Part shown: piece after piece, positions 16,065 to 28,063 of the stretch
How the letters are laid out: each line of letters starts with the position of its first letter
How positions within the stretch are numbered: the first letter of the stretch is position 1
From: Phyllobacteriaceae bacterium
GTDB lineage: Bacteria; Pseudomonadota; Alphaproteobacteria; Rhizobiales; Rhizobiaceae
Direction of reading: 5' to 3'
DNA length: 64,000 nt
NCBI GenBank assembly: GCA_024742765.1
Contig: JANSXT010000018.1
Span: 24,166 to 88,165, forward strand
Notes under the pieces: model-generated
The model's input: only the letters and a program-made list of their open reading frames with translations
The model's database searches: none
What the model was told of the DNA's origin: nothing
Position numbers and translations under genes: made by a program

Positions 16065-16124
16065 ACGGGCGGTTTGGCGACCGCAACTACAAGACTTCGG
16101 ATCGCGGCTCACCAAACCGCCCGT
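16065..16124. repeat. 13-bp inverted repeat
   Basis: ACGGGCGGTTTGG (16065-16077) is mirrored exactly by CCAAACCGCCCGT (16112-16124), 34 bp apart. It lies inside the gene-free gap and has no attached gene. Confidence 0.7.
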
Positions 16125-16258
16125 TGTTCTGGTCTCTCTTGCGCTCACGCCAGTCTCGCTGGCGCGGGACGGCTGCGCGTGCGCGCCGAAAAGTCGGCGA
16201 CGGCCCGTCGGCCTTGCGGGCTGCGCCCGAGGTCAAAGGAAGGAAAGCCCGGCGCCAG

Positions 16259-16430
16259 CCCCGCACGCCGTCATCCTCGGGCTTGTCCCGAGGATCTGCC
16301 AAGGGCCGCATTGCTCTGTGGATCCTCGGGACAAGCCCGAGGATGACGGAGGATGGAACCGGCTTTGCGGCCGTCAGCGGGCCAAAAGAAAGGAACACCC
16401 GATATCAACCCCGCACGCCGTCATCCTCGG
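16259..16430. repeat. inverted and direct copies of an intergenic repeat
   Basis: A 28-bp sequence starting CGTCATCCTCGGGC (16269-16296) recurs as an exact inverted copy at 16321-16348. The 22-bp sequence from CCCCGCACGCCGTC (16259-16280) recurs directly at 16409-16430, and the 30 bp in front of both copies are also alike (AAAGGAAGGAA / AAAAGAAAGGAA). So a unit of about 150 bp has been duplicated and then diverged. Confidence 0.8.
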
Positions 16431-16477
16431 CCTCCGAGCCAAGGATCCAGAGCCGCGGCGGTCGCCACTTCACACGC

Positions 16478-16556
16478 CGTCATCCCGGAACTTGATTCCG
16501 AGATCCATGACTTGGCTCGGCGCTGCTGGATTCCGGAATCAAGTTCCGGAATGACG
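16478..16556. repeat. inverted pair of 29-bp repeats
   Basis: A sequence beginning CGTCATCCCGGAACTTG (16478-16506) is mirrored with a few mismatches at 16528-16556. GTCATCCCGGA-type palindromes of this form are widespread between genes in alphaproteobacteria. Confidence 0.75.
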
Positions 16557-16718
16557 CAGAATGCGGTGAAACGCCATGTCCACTTGCTCCGCCCTTCAAG
16601 GATTGGCGTTTCGCACCTCAGGATGAGGCAGGCGGGCAACCGCGCGGGCTGAGCATTGGACGCCTTGTAACGCTTTGAACCACTTCCCGCTCTCGCCATC
16701 AAACGCTAGAACGCCGGC

Positions 16719-17654
16719 ATGACCGACAAACCCGTCATCGTCGCAGCCCTCTATCATTTCGCCCGGCTCGACACTTATCAGGCGTTGCAAAAGCCGCTGG
16801 CCGAACTGTGCTGCAAGGCCGGGCTGAAAGGCACGCTGCTTCTGGCCTCCGAAGGCATCAACGGCACGGTCGTCGGCCCGCGCGCGGGCATCGACGCGAT
16901 GCTCGCCTTCCTGCGCGCGCAACCGGGGCTCGCGGAGCTTGAGCACAAGGAAAGCTTCGCCGACACCATGCCCTTCTACCGGCTGAAGGTGCGGCTGAAG
17001 AAGGAAATCGTCACCATGGGCGTGCCGGGCACCGACCCGACGAGGATCGTCGGCACCTATGTCGCGCCTGAGGACTGGAACGATTTGATCGCCGAACCGG
17101 ACACGATCCTTGTCGACACCCGCAACGATTACGAGGTGAAGATTGGCACGTTCGAGAACGCGGTGAACCCGGAAACGGCCACCTTCCGCGAGTTTCCCGA
17201 CTGGGTGCGCCGTAACGAAAACGCGTTGCGCGGCAAGAAGATCGCGATGTTCTGCACTGGCGGCATTCGCTGCGAAAAGGCGACCGCCTTCGTCAAATCG
17301 CTCGGCCATGACGATGTGTTTCATCTCAAGGGCGGCATTCTGAAATATCTCGAAACGGTGCCCGAGGACGAAAGCGCCTGGCGCGGCGAATGTTTCGTCT
17401 TCGATGAACGCGTGGCGGTCGGTCACGGCCTTGCGCAAGGCACCCACAAGCTCTGCCGCGCCTGCCGCCACCCGCTCTCGCCCGAGGATTTGCGCAGCCC
17501 TGACTACAAGCCCGGCATCCAGTGCCCGCACTGCGCCGGCACGATGAGCGAAGCGGACCGCGCCCGGTTCGCCGAACGCCAACGACAGGTAGAAATGGCC
17601 CATGCGCGCGGCGAACGGCATATCGGCGATGGGCCCTGGACCGGTGACGATTGA
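16719..17654 (+). CDS. trhO: tRNA uridine(34) hydroxylase TrhO
   Basis: A 311-residue rhodanese-domain protein. TrhO uses oxygen to make 5-hydroxyuridine at the wobble position of certain tRNAs in the cytoplasm. The N-terminal domain includes [22 protein letters not shown] and [18 protein letters not shown]. The rhodanese domain follows with [20 protein letters not shown] and active-site loop [14 protein letters not shown], catalytic cysteine C179. The C-terminal [12 protein letters not shown] ... CPHC set of cysteines is a probable zinc site also seen in relatives. The ATG at 16719 agrees with the family N-terminus. Confidence 0.92.
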   Translation: MTDKPVIVAALYHFARLDTYQALQKPLAELCCKAGLKGTLLLASEGINGTVVGPRAGIDAMLAFLRAQPGLAELEHKESFADTMPFYRLKVRLKKEIVTMGVPGTDPTRIVGTYVAPEDWNDLIAEPDTILVDTRNDYEVKIGTFENAVNPETATFREFPDWVRRNENALRGKKIAMFCTGGIRCEKATAFVKSLGHDDVFHLKGGILKYLETVPEDESAWRGECFVFDERVAVGHGLAQGTHKLCRACRHPLSPEDLRSPDYKPGIQCPHCAGTMSEADRARFAERQRQVEMAHARGERHIGDGPWTGDD

Positions 17655-17679
17655 GCGCCGCCGGACCGAACCGGCAGCC

Positions 17680-18504
17680 ATGCAGCGTTCGGTCGGTGCC
17701 GGGCGCATCACGGTCAAGGCCGCACCGGACCGCCGGACCCGGCTCGATGCGCTGCACCAGAAAGCCAACGCCAAGATCCGCATCCCGAAAGCCTATGGGC
17801 CCGCGCTCGAAGCGGTTCTGATCAATACTGCTGGTGGGCTGACCGGCGGCGACCGGCTCGATTGGTCGGCGGCCGCCGGCGCGGGCACGCATCTGGTGAT
17901 CGCCACACAGGCCTGCGAACGCATCTACAAGAGCGCCGGCGGCGCGGCGCGGCAGTCGACAAAACTCGATATCGGCGCGGGGGCCCGGCTCGACTGGCTA
18001 CCGCAGGAAACCATCCTGTTCGACGACAGCGCACTTGACCGTTCGATCGAGATCGATCTTGCGCCCGATGCCATCTTCACCGGTCTTGAAACGCTGGTGC
18101 TCGGCCGCGCGGCGATGGGCGAGACGGTGCGGCGAACGGTTCTGCGTGACCGGTGGCGGATACGCCGCGCCGGTGCGTTGATCCATGCCGACAATCTGCG
18201 CCTCGACGGCGATATCTCGGCGCTCGCCGACGGTCCGGCCACGCTTGCGGGCTGCACAGCGATCGCCACGCTGGTCCATGTCGCGCCGAGCGATGACGAA
18301 CAGCGTGCGGCCCTAGTTCAACGACTTCGCGAAGCGCTTGCGCCGATGAGCGGCGCAGACATGCGCGCCGGCGTCAGCGCCTTTGCCGGCAAATGCATCG
18401 TCCGGCTGCTGGCGCCCGATGCGTACCGCTTGCGGCCGCTGGCGATCGAAGCGCTTGCGATCCTGCGCGACGGTGCGCCGCTGCCGGCAGTCTGGCGTTC
18501 ATAG
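17680..18504 (+). CDS. ureD: urease accessory protein UreD (orphan)
   Basis: A 274-residue UreD/UreH protein. It normally scaffolds nickel insertion into apo-urease together with UreF and UreG. Family hallmarks are LINTAGGLTGGDRLDW near residue 50, TQACERIYKSAGGAARQSTKLDIGAGARLDWLPQETILFDDSALDRSIEIDLA, and LRDRWRIRRAGALIHADNLRLDGD. The 27-bp gap after trhO and the family length support the ATG at 17680; an in-frame GTG at 17644 would overlap trhO. Strikingly, the next gene is galE and no ureA, B, C, E, F or G is present in the window. The protein is intact, so the rest of the cluster should be elsewhere. Confidence 0.87.
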   Translation: MQRSVGAGRITVKAAPDRRTRLDALHQKANAKIRIPKAYGPALEAVLINTAGGLTGGDRLDWSAAAGAGTHLVIATQACERIYKSAGGAARQSTKLDIGAGARLDWLPQETILFDDSALDRSIEIDLAPDAIFTGLETLVLGRAAMGETVRRTVLRDRWRIRRAGALIHADNLRLDGDISALADGPATLAGCTAIATLVHVAPSDDEQRAALVQRLREALAPMSGADMRAGVSAFAGKCIVRLLAPDAYRLRPLAIEALAILRDGAPLPAVWRS

Positions 18505-18587
18505 CGGCACAGGCGGCGCGAACGCTTTTTCAACCCTTGCGTGACAGGCTGGCCGCAACTTCGGCCCGACCGCAAGGAGCAGCCGTC

Positions 18588-19610
18588 ATGAAAATCCTGG
18601 TCGCCGGCGGCGCCGGCTATATCGGTTCGCACACTTTTCTGGCGTTGCGCGAGGCGGGCCACCAGCCCGTCATTTTCGACAATTTCTCCAACGCCTCGCC
18701 GCGCGTGCTCGACCGGCTCGGCCAGCTCTTCCAAGAGACGGTCACTTGCGTCGAGGGTGACATTCGCGATGTGGGCGCGCTCGAAAAGACCATTACCGAG
18801 CAAGGCTGCGAGGCGGTCATCCATTTCGCCGGCTACAAGGCGGTCGGGGAAAGCATGGCCGAACCGCTGAAATATTACGAGGTCAATGTCGCCGGTACCG
18901 AACGGCTTCTCACTGCGATGACCAACACCGGTATCAAAAAGCTGATCTTTTCATCGTCGGCGACGGTCTATGGCGATCCGCAGCACCTGCCGATCCCCGA
19001 GGACCACCCGCTGTCGACGACAAGCGTCTATGGCCACACCAAGCTGGTGGTCGAAAACATGTTGCGCGCGCTGCACGGGGCCGATCCGCAATGGGCAATC
19101 GCGATCCTGCGCTATTTCAACCCGGTCGGTGCGCACCCGTCCGGCCTGATCGGCGAGGATCCGGCCGACACACCCAACAATCTGATGCCCTATATCAGCC
19201 AGGTGGCGGTCGGGCGGCGCCCGCACCTGACCCTCTTCGGAGACGATTATCCGACACCCGACGGCACCGGCGTGCGCGACTATATCCATGTCTGCGATCT
19301 GGCCGAGGGTCATGTCGCGGCGCTGAAACTGCTCGATGAACCGCAATGCACCGCCGTCAATCTCGGCACCGGACAGGGCTACTCGGTGCTCGACATGGTG
19401 CGCGCCTTTAAGGCCGCCAGCGGCCGGCCGATACCATACAAGATCGCCGAACGGCGCGCCGGCGACATCGCCACCTGTTATGCCGATCCGTCACGCGCCA
19501 AGGCGTTGACGGGCTGGAGCGCGCGGCGCGATCTCGCCGACATGTGCACTGACGCCTGGCGCTGGCAGTCGCGCAACCCAATGGGCTATCTCGACATCGC
19601 TGCCGAATAG
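18588..19610 (+). CDS. galE: UDP-glucose 4-epimerase
   Basis: A 340-residue extended SDR that interconverts UDP-glucose and UDP-galactose with tightly bound NAD. Seen: GGAGYIGSHTFLAL at residues 7-20, VIHFAGYKAVGESMAEPLKYYEVNV, SSSATVYGDPQHLPI, catalytic Y-x-x-x-K in SVYGHTKLVVE, RYFNPVGAHPSGLIGEDP, and GTGVRDYIHVCDLAEGHV. AAGGAG lies 10 bp before the ATG. It converges on galU with only 4 bp between the stops, so both genes of UDP-sugar supply share a terminator region. Product feeds cell-surface polysaccharide and lipopolysaccharide synthesis. Confidence 0.92.
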   Translation: MKILVAGGAGYIGSHTFLALREAGHQPVIFDNFSNASPRVLDRLGQLFQETVTCVEGDIRDVGALEKTITEQGCEAVIHFAGYKAVGESMAEPLKYYEVNVAGTERLLTAMTNTGIKKLIFSSSATVYGDPQHLPIPEDHPLSTTSVYGHTKLVVENMLRALHGADPQWAIAILRYFNPVGAHPSGLIGEDPADTPNNLMPYISQVAVGRRPHLTLFGDDYPTPDGTGVRDYIHVCDLAEGHVAALKLLDEPQCTAVNLGTGQGYSVLDMVRAFKAASGRPIPYKIAERRAGDIATCYADPSRAKALTGWSARRDLADMCTDAWRWQSRNPMGYLDIAAE

Positions 19611-19614
19611 GCGC

Positions 19615-20493
19615 TCATGGATCAAGGCTCTTGATGAAGGCGCCCAGATCCGCGCCCAGTTCGTCATTGGCAAGCCCGAGCGCGATATTGGCGCTCAGAA
19701 AGCCCAGCTTCGAGCCGCAATCATAGGTCTCGCCTTCGAACGGCACACCGTAGAAGGGCTGCGCGTCCATCAGCGCCAGCATCGAGTCGGTGAGCTGGAT
19801 CTCGCCGCCCGCGCCCTTCTCGTGCCGGCCCAGAAGCCCCATGATCGACGCATCGAGAATATAGCGGCCATTGAGGAAATAGGTCGATGGCGCCGAGCCC
19901 GGCTCGGGCTTTTCGACCATGCCGGTGATCGAGAAAGAACCATCGCCAAACGTCTCCCCCATCGAGACGATGCCATATTTGTGGGCGTCCTCGGGCGCGC
20001 ATGATTCAACCGAAACAACATTGCCGCCCCGCTCGCCATGCACCGCGACCATCTGCGACAGGCAGCCCGGTTCGCCGGTCATCACCATGTCGGGCAAGAG
20101 CACCGCGAACGGCTCGCCGGCACTGATCATCTCGCGCGCACACCACACCGCATGGCCGAGACCGAGCGCCTGTTGCTGGCGTGTGTAGCTGATCTGGCCC
20201 GCCTGCGGCAGGTCGGCGCGCAGCATCGCCAGCGGCTCGTCCTTGCCCCGCTGTTCCAGCGTGTGTTCCAGTTCGTACTGGTGGTCGAAATGGTCCTCGA
20301 TGACGTTCTTGTTGCGCCCGGTGACGAAGATGATGTGCTCGATACCGGCGGCCTGGGCCTCCTCGACGGCATATTGCACCACCGGCTTGTCGACGACCGT
20401 CAGCATTTCCTTGGGCACCGCCTTGGTGGCGGGCAGGAACCGCGTGCCGAGACCGGCGACGGGAATGACGGCTTTGCGGACTTTCTGGGACAC
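19615..20493 (-). CDS. galU: UTP--glucose-1-phosphate uridylyltransferase
   Basis: A 292-residue nucleotidyltransferase making UDP-glucose from UTP and glucose 1-phosphate. The N-terminal [38 protein letters not shown] is the nucleotide-binding signature, with [34 protein letters not shown] holding the metal-binding Asp, and [31 protein letters not shown] is the usual C-terminal motif. It converges on galE, which uses its product. Confidence 0.93.
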   Translation of the reverse strand: MSQKVRKAVIPVAGLGTRFLPATKAVPKEMLTVVDKPVVQYAVEEAQAAGIEHIIFVTGRNKNVIEDHFDHQYELEHTLEQRGKDEPLAMLRADLPQAGQISYTRQQQALGLGHAVWCAREMISAGEPFAVLLPDMVMTGEPGCLSQMVAVHGERGGNVVSVESCAPEDAHKYGIVSMGETFGDGSFSITGMVEKPEPGSAPSTYFLNGRYILDASIMGLLGRHEKGAGGEIQLTDSMLALMDAQPFYGVPFEGETYDCGSKLGFLSANIALGLANDELGADLGAFIKSLDP

Positions 20494-20655
20494 GGGCGTA
20501 TTTCTCCGGAATGGGCATTGGTGGCCTTGTCATACTGCAGGGCTGGCCAACAGAAAACCGCCATCGGACCAATCGCGTCCGTCTTCAAAACATCCGGCAC
20601 GCCCGCCTCGGCCAGCAATCATCAGATGGCTTGATCGGTGTCAAACCACGCTCAA

Positions 20656-20672
20656 CTGAGCTCAGCTATTAT
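20656..20672 (+). promoter_or_regulatory. candidate -10 with palindrome before HTH cassette
   Basis: TATTAT at 20667-20672 is a good -10 element 25 bp before the HTH gene. Directly upstream, in what would be the promoter spacer, is the perfect 10-bp palindrome CTGAGCTCAG (20656-20665). No good -35 element sits at the usual distance, which fits a promoter that depends on a regulator bound in the spacer. Confidence 0.4.
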
Positions 20673-20697
20673 CACCTTATGCCAGTGGAGGAACACG

Positions 20698-20901
20698 ATG
20701 CTGAGCAAGCCTTTCATGACGACCCATGAGATTGCCGAACTGCTCAAGGTGAACGAGGCGACCGTGCGGGCCTGGATTCACGGCGAGGACCTGCGGGCCG
20801 TCAAACTCGGCCGCGAATTCCGCGTCGCGGTCAAGGATCTGGAAGCCTTCGTCGACGCCCACGCAACACGGCCGCCGGCCTGGGAGCGCGCCAAGGGCTG
20901 A
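20698..20901 (+). CDS. excisionase-type helix-turn-helix protein
   Basis: A 67-residue DNA-binding protein of the HTH_17/excisionase family: MTTHEIAELLKVNEATVRAWIHGEDLRAVKLGREFRVAVKDLEAFVDAHA. It has the MerR-like winged helix with the R-x-G-R-x-F-R-V wing. Such proteins bind DNA as small accessory or regulatory factors. ATG at 20698 follows GTGGAGG. It is the first gene before a P-type ATPase, an antiporter and a universal stress protein, all on the same strand. No integrase is present, so a role as the cassette's own regulator is more likely than excision. Confidence 0.75.
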   Translation: MLSKPFMTTHEIAELLKVNEATVRAWIHGEDLRAVKLGREFRVAVKDLEAFVDAHATRPPAWERAKG

Positions 20902-20903
20902 GC

Positions 20904-20940
20904 CACGCGCAACCCCAACCAGCACGCGCAACCCCAACCA
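20904..20940 (+). repeat. tandem 19-bp repeat between HTH and ATPase genes
   Basis: CACGCGCAACCCCAACCA occurs at 20904-20921 and again at 20923-20940, a period of 19 bp, filling nearly the whole 46-bp gap. The second copy runs into the AAAAGGAC ribosome site of the ATPase gene. The spacing of almost two helical turns would let two protein units bind side by side. Confidence 0.75.
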
Positions 20941-20947
20941 AAAGGAC

Positions 20948-23685
<2,738 letters not shown>

Positions 23686-23689
<4 letters not shown>

Positions 23690-25404
23690 CCGAGACGATC
23701 ACCGACTACATCTTCTATGAGGTCGCAGCGCTGCTGGTGCTGGCCGCCGGCGTCGGCTTTGTCGGCCTCATGCTGCGCCAGCCGCTGATCGTCTCGTTCA
23801 TCGCGGTGGGCATTCTGGCCGGCCCCTCGGTGCTCAACATCGCCCGGTCGGACGAATATATCGACCTTCTGGCGGAACTCGGCATCGCGGTGCTGCTGTT
23901 CCTGGTCGGGCTCAAGCTCGACCTGAACCTGGTGCGCACGCTCGGCCCGGTCGCGCTTCTGACCGGGCTCGGCCAGGTGGCGTTCACCACCATTTTCGGC
24001 TTTCTGATCGGGCTGGGGCTCGGCCTCGATCCGGTGACGGCCATCTATGTGGCGATCGCGCTGACATTTTCGTCGACCATCATCATCGTCAAGCTTTTGT
24101 CGGACAAGCGCGAGATCGATTCGCTGCACGGGCGCATCGCGCTCGGCTTCCTGATCGTCCAGGACATCGTCGTCGTGCTGGCGATGATCATGCTGTCGGC
24201 GATCGGCGTCGGCACACAGAGCGATTCAGCGCTCGCCGATATCCTGTCCGTGTTCGGCTATGGCGCGCTGATGCTGGTCGCTGTGGGCCTTTTCATCCGC
24301 TATCTGGCCGATCCGCTGATGGATCGCCTGTCGCGCTCGCCCGAACTGATGATCTCGTTCGCCATCGGCTGGGCAGCGCTGCTCGCCGCGCTCGGCCACT
24401 ATTTCGGCTTCGGCAAGGAACTGGGCGGCCTGCTCGCCGGCGTGTCGCTCGCCTCGACGCCCTTCCGGGAAGCGATCGCGGCACGGCTTGCATCGCTGCG
24501 CGACTTTCTGCTGCTGTTCTTCTTCATCGCGCTCGGTGCCTCGCTCGATCTTGCCGTGCTCGGCGACAATATCGGCGCAGCCATTGTCTTCTCGCTGTTC
24601 GTGCTGATCGGCAACCCGCTGATCGTCCTCGCCATCATGGGTGCCATGGGCTACCGCAAGCGCACCGGTTTCCTTGCCGGCCTCACCGTGGCGCAGATAT
24701 CGGAGTTCTCCCTGATCTTCATGGCGATGGGCGTCGCCATCGGCCATGTCGCCGCCGATGCGATGGGGCTCGTCACGCTGGTCGGCTTGATCACCATCGC
24801 CGCCTCGACCTACATGATCACCTGGTCGCACCAGCTTTACCGTGTTGTCGAACCGGTTCTGGGACCGTTCGAACGGCGCGGCGCGGGCACCGAGGAGGAC
24901 AATTGGCAGCCGAGCGCCGGCGGCCACGATGTCGTCATCTTCGGGCTCGGCCGCTATGGCCTTGCCATTGCCGACGAACTGGACGCTGCCGGCCTCAAGG
25001 TGCTGGGCGTCGACTTCAACCCGACGGCTGCGCGCGAAGCGCGCCAGCACGGGTTCGATGTCATGTTCGGCGATGCGACCGACCCCGAATTCATCGCACA
25101 TCTGCCGCTCATCCCGGTGCGCTGGGCGATCTCGGCGGTGCCCGAACACGATACCGGCATCACCCATGACGATCCGCGCCGCTCGCTGATTCGGTCGTTG
25201 CGCGATACCGGCTTCGGCGGGCGCATCGCCGTAGCCGTGCACAGCGACGGCAATGCGGAGCGGCTGGCCGAGGCCGGCGCCAATCTGGTGTTGAGGCCCT
25301 ATCGGGATGCCGCTTCGCAGGCGGCAAGCCTGGTGCTTGGCACCGGACGCACGCCCGATGCCGGCAGTCCGGTCAGCGACAGCAGGGAGACAGTCGAACC
25401 ATGA
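23686..25404 (+). CDS. KefB/C-like cation:proton antiporter with TrkA-N domain
   Basis: A 572-residue CPA2-family protein. Residues 1-390 form about twelve membrane helices with GLMLRQPLIVSFIAVGILAGPS and LFLVGLKLDLNLV at the start, and TFSSTIIIVKLLSDK in the middle, typical of KefB/KefC. Residues 410-530 are a TrkA-N (RCK) domain with HDVVIFGLGRYGLAIADELDAAGLKVLGVDFNPTAAREARQHGFDVMFGDATDPEF, a nucleotide-sensing Rossmann fold. It should exchange K+ or Na+ for protons in the inner membrane. ATGA overlaps link it to both neighbours, so all three products are made together. Confidence 0.85.
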
Positions 25405-26381
25405 GCGAGCGCCCGCCGGCAGCCCCCTTCTCCGACATCGTCGCGGTCTGCGACACCGGTGACACGGACGCCGGAAGTCTTGCAATGGCGGTCGATCTCG
25501 CCCGCGCCAACCGCGCCCGGCTGACCGCGCTTGCCGTTGGCGACGAGCATGGCGACATTCATCAACTGGCGCGTTTTGCCGGCGTCGATCCGGCCGAGAT
25601 CGAAGCCGGCATGACGGACGCACTCAAGGCCGGGCTGGCCGCCAAGATCGCGCCCTTTGCCGGTGATCTGGAGATCGGCATCGAGACCCGGCTCGGACGG
25701 CCGTTCCGCGAGATCATCGGCGATGTGATCGAAAACGGCCGCGATCTGGTCATCAAGATGGCCGAACCGTTCGACCAGAAGCATCGTTTTCTCTTCACCT
25801 CGACCGATCAGCATCTGTTGCGCAAATGCCCCTGCGCGGTCTGGCTCGCCATGCCCGGTGCCGCCCAGCCGCCAAAGACGATCCTCGCCGCCGTCGATCT
25901 GGACGAGGAGAACGGCAAAGCCGAAAATGCGCTCAACCGGATCATCGTCGATACCGCCTGCCGCATCGCCGCAACCAGTGGCGCCACGCTGCACATCACC
26001 CATGTCTGGGACGCGCCGGCCGAGGATCTCGTGCGCCGCTGGACCAATGACGAGGGCGATGTGCGCCGCTATCTGGACGCGACCGAAGAACGCCGCCGCA
26101 ACGCGCTCGACGCGCTGACGGAGCAGGCCAGGGCGGATATGAGCGATGGGACGCTGCCCGCCGCGATCGTGCCGCATCTGGCGCGCGGCCGGCCCCGCGA
26201 TGTCATCCCCGCCCATATCGAGGCGATGGGCGTCGACCTTCTGGTGATCGGCACGCTGGTGCGCACCGGCATTCCGGGCCTGATCATCGGCAACACCGCG
26301 GAAGACGTGCTCAACGCGGTCGACTGCTCGGTGCTGACGGTGAAGCCGCCGGGCTATGTAAGCCCGCTGGCATCGGGCTGA
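25401..26381 (+). CDS. tandem universal stress protein (UspA family)
   Basis: A 326-residue protein with two Usp domains, about residues 1-155 and 156-318. The second has the nucleotide-binding signature DLLVIGTLVRTGIPGLIIGNTAEDVLNAVDCSVLTVKPPG. The first ends in HLLRKCPCAVWLAMPG and seems to lack a full ATP motif. Usp proteins act in the cytoplasm during stress and often sit with transporters. It overlaps the antiporter stop by 4 bp and ends the cassette. A role in gating or sensing for the two transporters is a guess from context. Confidence 0.85.
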   Translation: MSERPPAAPFSDIVAVCDTGDTDAGSLAMAVDLARANRARLTALAVGDEHGDIHQLARFAGVDPAEIEAGMTDALKAGLAAKIAPFAGDLEIGIETRLGRPFREIIGDVIENGRDLVIKMAEPFDQKHRFLFTSTDQHLLRKCPCAVWLAMPGAAQPPKTILAAVDLDEENGKAENALNRIIVDTACRIAATSGATLHITHVWDAPAEDLVRRWTNDEGDVRRYLDATEERRRNALDALTEQARADMSDGTLPAAIVPHLARGRPRDVIPAHIEAMGVDLLVIGTLVRTGIPGLIIGNTAEDVLNAVDCSVLTVKPPGYVSPLASG

Positions 26382-26395
26382 CGGCGGTCAGCCGC

Positions 26396-28063
26396 TCACA
26401 GGATGGCCGGCAGATCGAGCCCGTGCTCGGTGGCGCAGTCGCGCGCGATGTCATAGCCGGCATCGGCATGGCGCATGACCCCGGTGGCGGGATCGTTCCA
26501 AAGAACGCGTCCGATGCGCCGCGCGGCATCTTCCGTGCCGTCGGCGCAGATCACCATGCCCGAATGCTGCGAAAAGCCCATGCCGACCCCGCCGCCATGG
26601 TGCAGCGACACCCACGTCGCGCCTGACGCCGTGTTCAGAAGCGCATTGAGCAGCGGCCAGTCCGACACCGCGTCCGACCCGTCTTTCATCGCCTCGGTCT
26701 CACGGTTGGGCGAGGCGACCGAACCCGAATCGAGATGATCGCGGCCAATCACCACCGGCGCCTTCAGTTCGCCGCTGGCAACCATTGCGTTGAATTTGAG
26801 GCCGGCACGGTGCCGGTCGCCGAGCCCGATCCAGCAGATGCGCGCCGGCAATCCCTGAAAAGCGATCCGCGCGCGTGCCATGTCGAGCCATTGATGCAGA
26901 TGGGCGTTGTCGGGGAACAATTCCTTCATCGCCTGATCGGTCTTGAAGATGTCCTCCGGATCGCCGGACAGGGCGCACCAGCGGAACGGCCCGATACCGC
27001 GGCAGAACAGCGGCCTTATGTAAGCGGGCACGAACCCCGGAAACGCGAACGCGTTTTCAAGCCCCTCTTCCAGCGCGACCTGGCGGATATTGTTGCCATA
27101 GTCGAGCGTCGGCACGCCGGCATTCCAGAAATCGACCATCGCCGCCACATGCACCTTCATCGAGGCACGCGCCGCCGCTTCGACCGCCTTGGGATCGCTC
27201 TCCTGCTTCTCGCGCCATTCGGCGACCGACCAGCCCTGCGGCAGATAGCCATGGACGGGGTCGTGCGCCGAGGTCTGGTCGGTGACGATGTCCGGCCGGA
27301 TGCCGCGCCGCACCAGCTCGGGGAAGATGTCGGCGGCATTGCCCAAAAGGCCGACCGATTTCGCCTCGCCCGCCTTGGTCCAGGCATCGATCATCGCCAG
27401 CGCCTCGTCGAGCGTCTCGGCCTTCTCGTCGAGATATTTCGTCCGCAGGCGGAAATCGATGCGCGTCGGATCGCACTCGACGGCCAGACAGGAGGCACCC
27501 GCGAACACCGCCGCCAGCGGCTGCGCGCCGCCCATGCCGCCAAGGCCGGCCGTCAGGATCCACTTGCCCGTCAGATCACCACCATAATGCTGCCGGCCCG
27601 CCTCGGCGAACGTCTCATAGGTGCCCTGCACGATGCCCTGCGTGCCGATATAGATCCACGAGCCAGCCGTCTTCTGGCCGTACATCATCAGGCCCTTGCG
27701 ATCGAGTTCGCCGAAATGATCCCAATTGGCCCAGTGCGGCACCAGATTGGAATTGGCGATCAAGACCCGCGGCGCATCCGCATGGGTGCGGAAGATGCCG
27801 ACCGGCTTGCCCGACTGGACGAGCAGCGTCTGGTCCTCGTCGAGCCCCTTGAGCGCCTCGACGATCCGGTCGAAATCGGCCCATGTACGCGCCGCCCGGC
27901 CAATGCCGCCATAGACGACCAGTTCGTGCGGGTTCTCGGCGACATCGGGATGCAGATTGTTCATCAGCATCCGCGTTGGCGCCTCGGTCATCCAGCTTTT
28001 CGCGGTGATCTCCGGCCCGGTCGGCGGGAACACGTCGCGAATGTTGTGACGCGCATCCATCAT
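26396..28063 (-). CDS. hutU: urocanate hydratase
   Basis: A 555-residue enzyme adding water to urocanate to form 4-imidazolone-5-propanoate, using bound NAD+. Signatures include [68 protein letters not shown] (NAD site), [37 protein letters not shown] and CWIGLGDR. Two ATGs follow one another at 28063 and 28060; the first overlaps the hutH stop by one base. It is third in the hutI-hutH-hutU unit and catalyses step 2 of histidine degradation. Confidence 0.95.
   Translation of the reverse strand: MMDARHNIRDVFPPTGPEITAKSWMTEAPTRMLMNNLHPDVAENPHELVVYGGIGRAARTWADFDRIVEALKGLDEDQTLLVQSGKPVGIFRTHADAPRVLIANSNLVPHWANWDHFGELDRKGLMMYGQKTAGSWIYIGTQGIVQGTYETFAEAGRQHYGGDLTGKWILTAGLGGMGGAQPLAAVFAGASCLAVECDPTRIDFRLRTKYLDEKAETLDEALAMIDAWTKAGEAKSVGLLGNAADIFPELVRRGIRPDIVTDQTSAHDPVHGYLPQGWSVAEWREKQESDPKAVEAAARASMKVHVAAMVDFWNAGVPTLDYGNNIRQVALEEGLENAFAFPGFVPAYIRPLFCRGIGPFRWCALSGDPEDIFKTDQAMKELFPDNAHLHQWLDMARARIAFQGLPARICWIGLGDRHRAGLKFNAMVASGELKAPVVIGRDHLDSGSVASPNRETEAMKDGSDAVSDWPLLNALLNTASGATWVSLHHGGGVGMGFSQHSGMVICADGTEDAARRIGRVLWNDPATGVMRHADAGYDIARDCATEHGLDLPAIL

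Larger units (their letters stand above)
15595..16718. other. 1.1-kb gap without genes, filled with palindromic repeats
   Basis: I find no reading frame here with protein-like composition, no tRNA, and none of the signatures of SRP RNA, RNase P RNA, tmRNA or common riboswitches. The gap contains a hairpin with T-tract (15643-15690), an inverted repeat at 16065-16124, and two families of repeated palindromes at 16259-16556. A CACCTCAGGATGAGGC stretch at 16614-16629 matches part of the element at 13850-13950. The gap separates the muramidase (minus strand) from trhO (plus strand), so it also holds both their promoters. Confidence 0.7.

Noticed and set aside
13569..16718. CRISPR array among the repeats
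   Set aside because: Repeat units are palindromic, of different families, unevenly spaced and without similar-length spacers or cas genes.
15595..16718. Hidden structural RNA such as SRP RNA, RNase P RNA, tmRNA or a riboswitch
   Set aside because: None of the conserved core sequences of these RNAs that I know could be recognised. A covariance-model search would be needed to exclude an unusual form.
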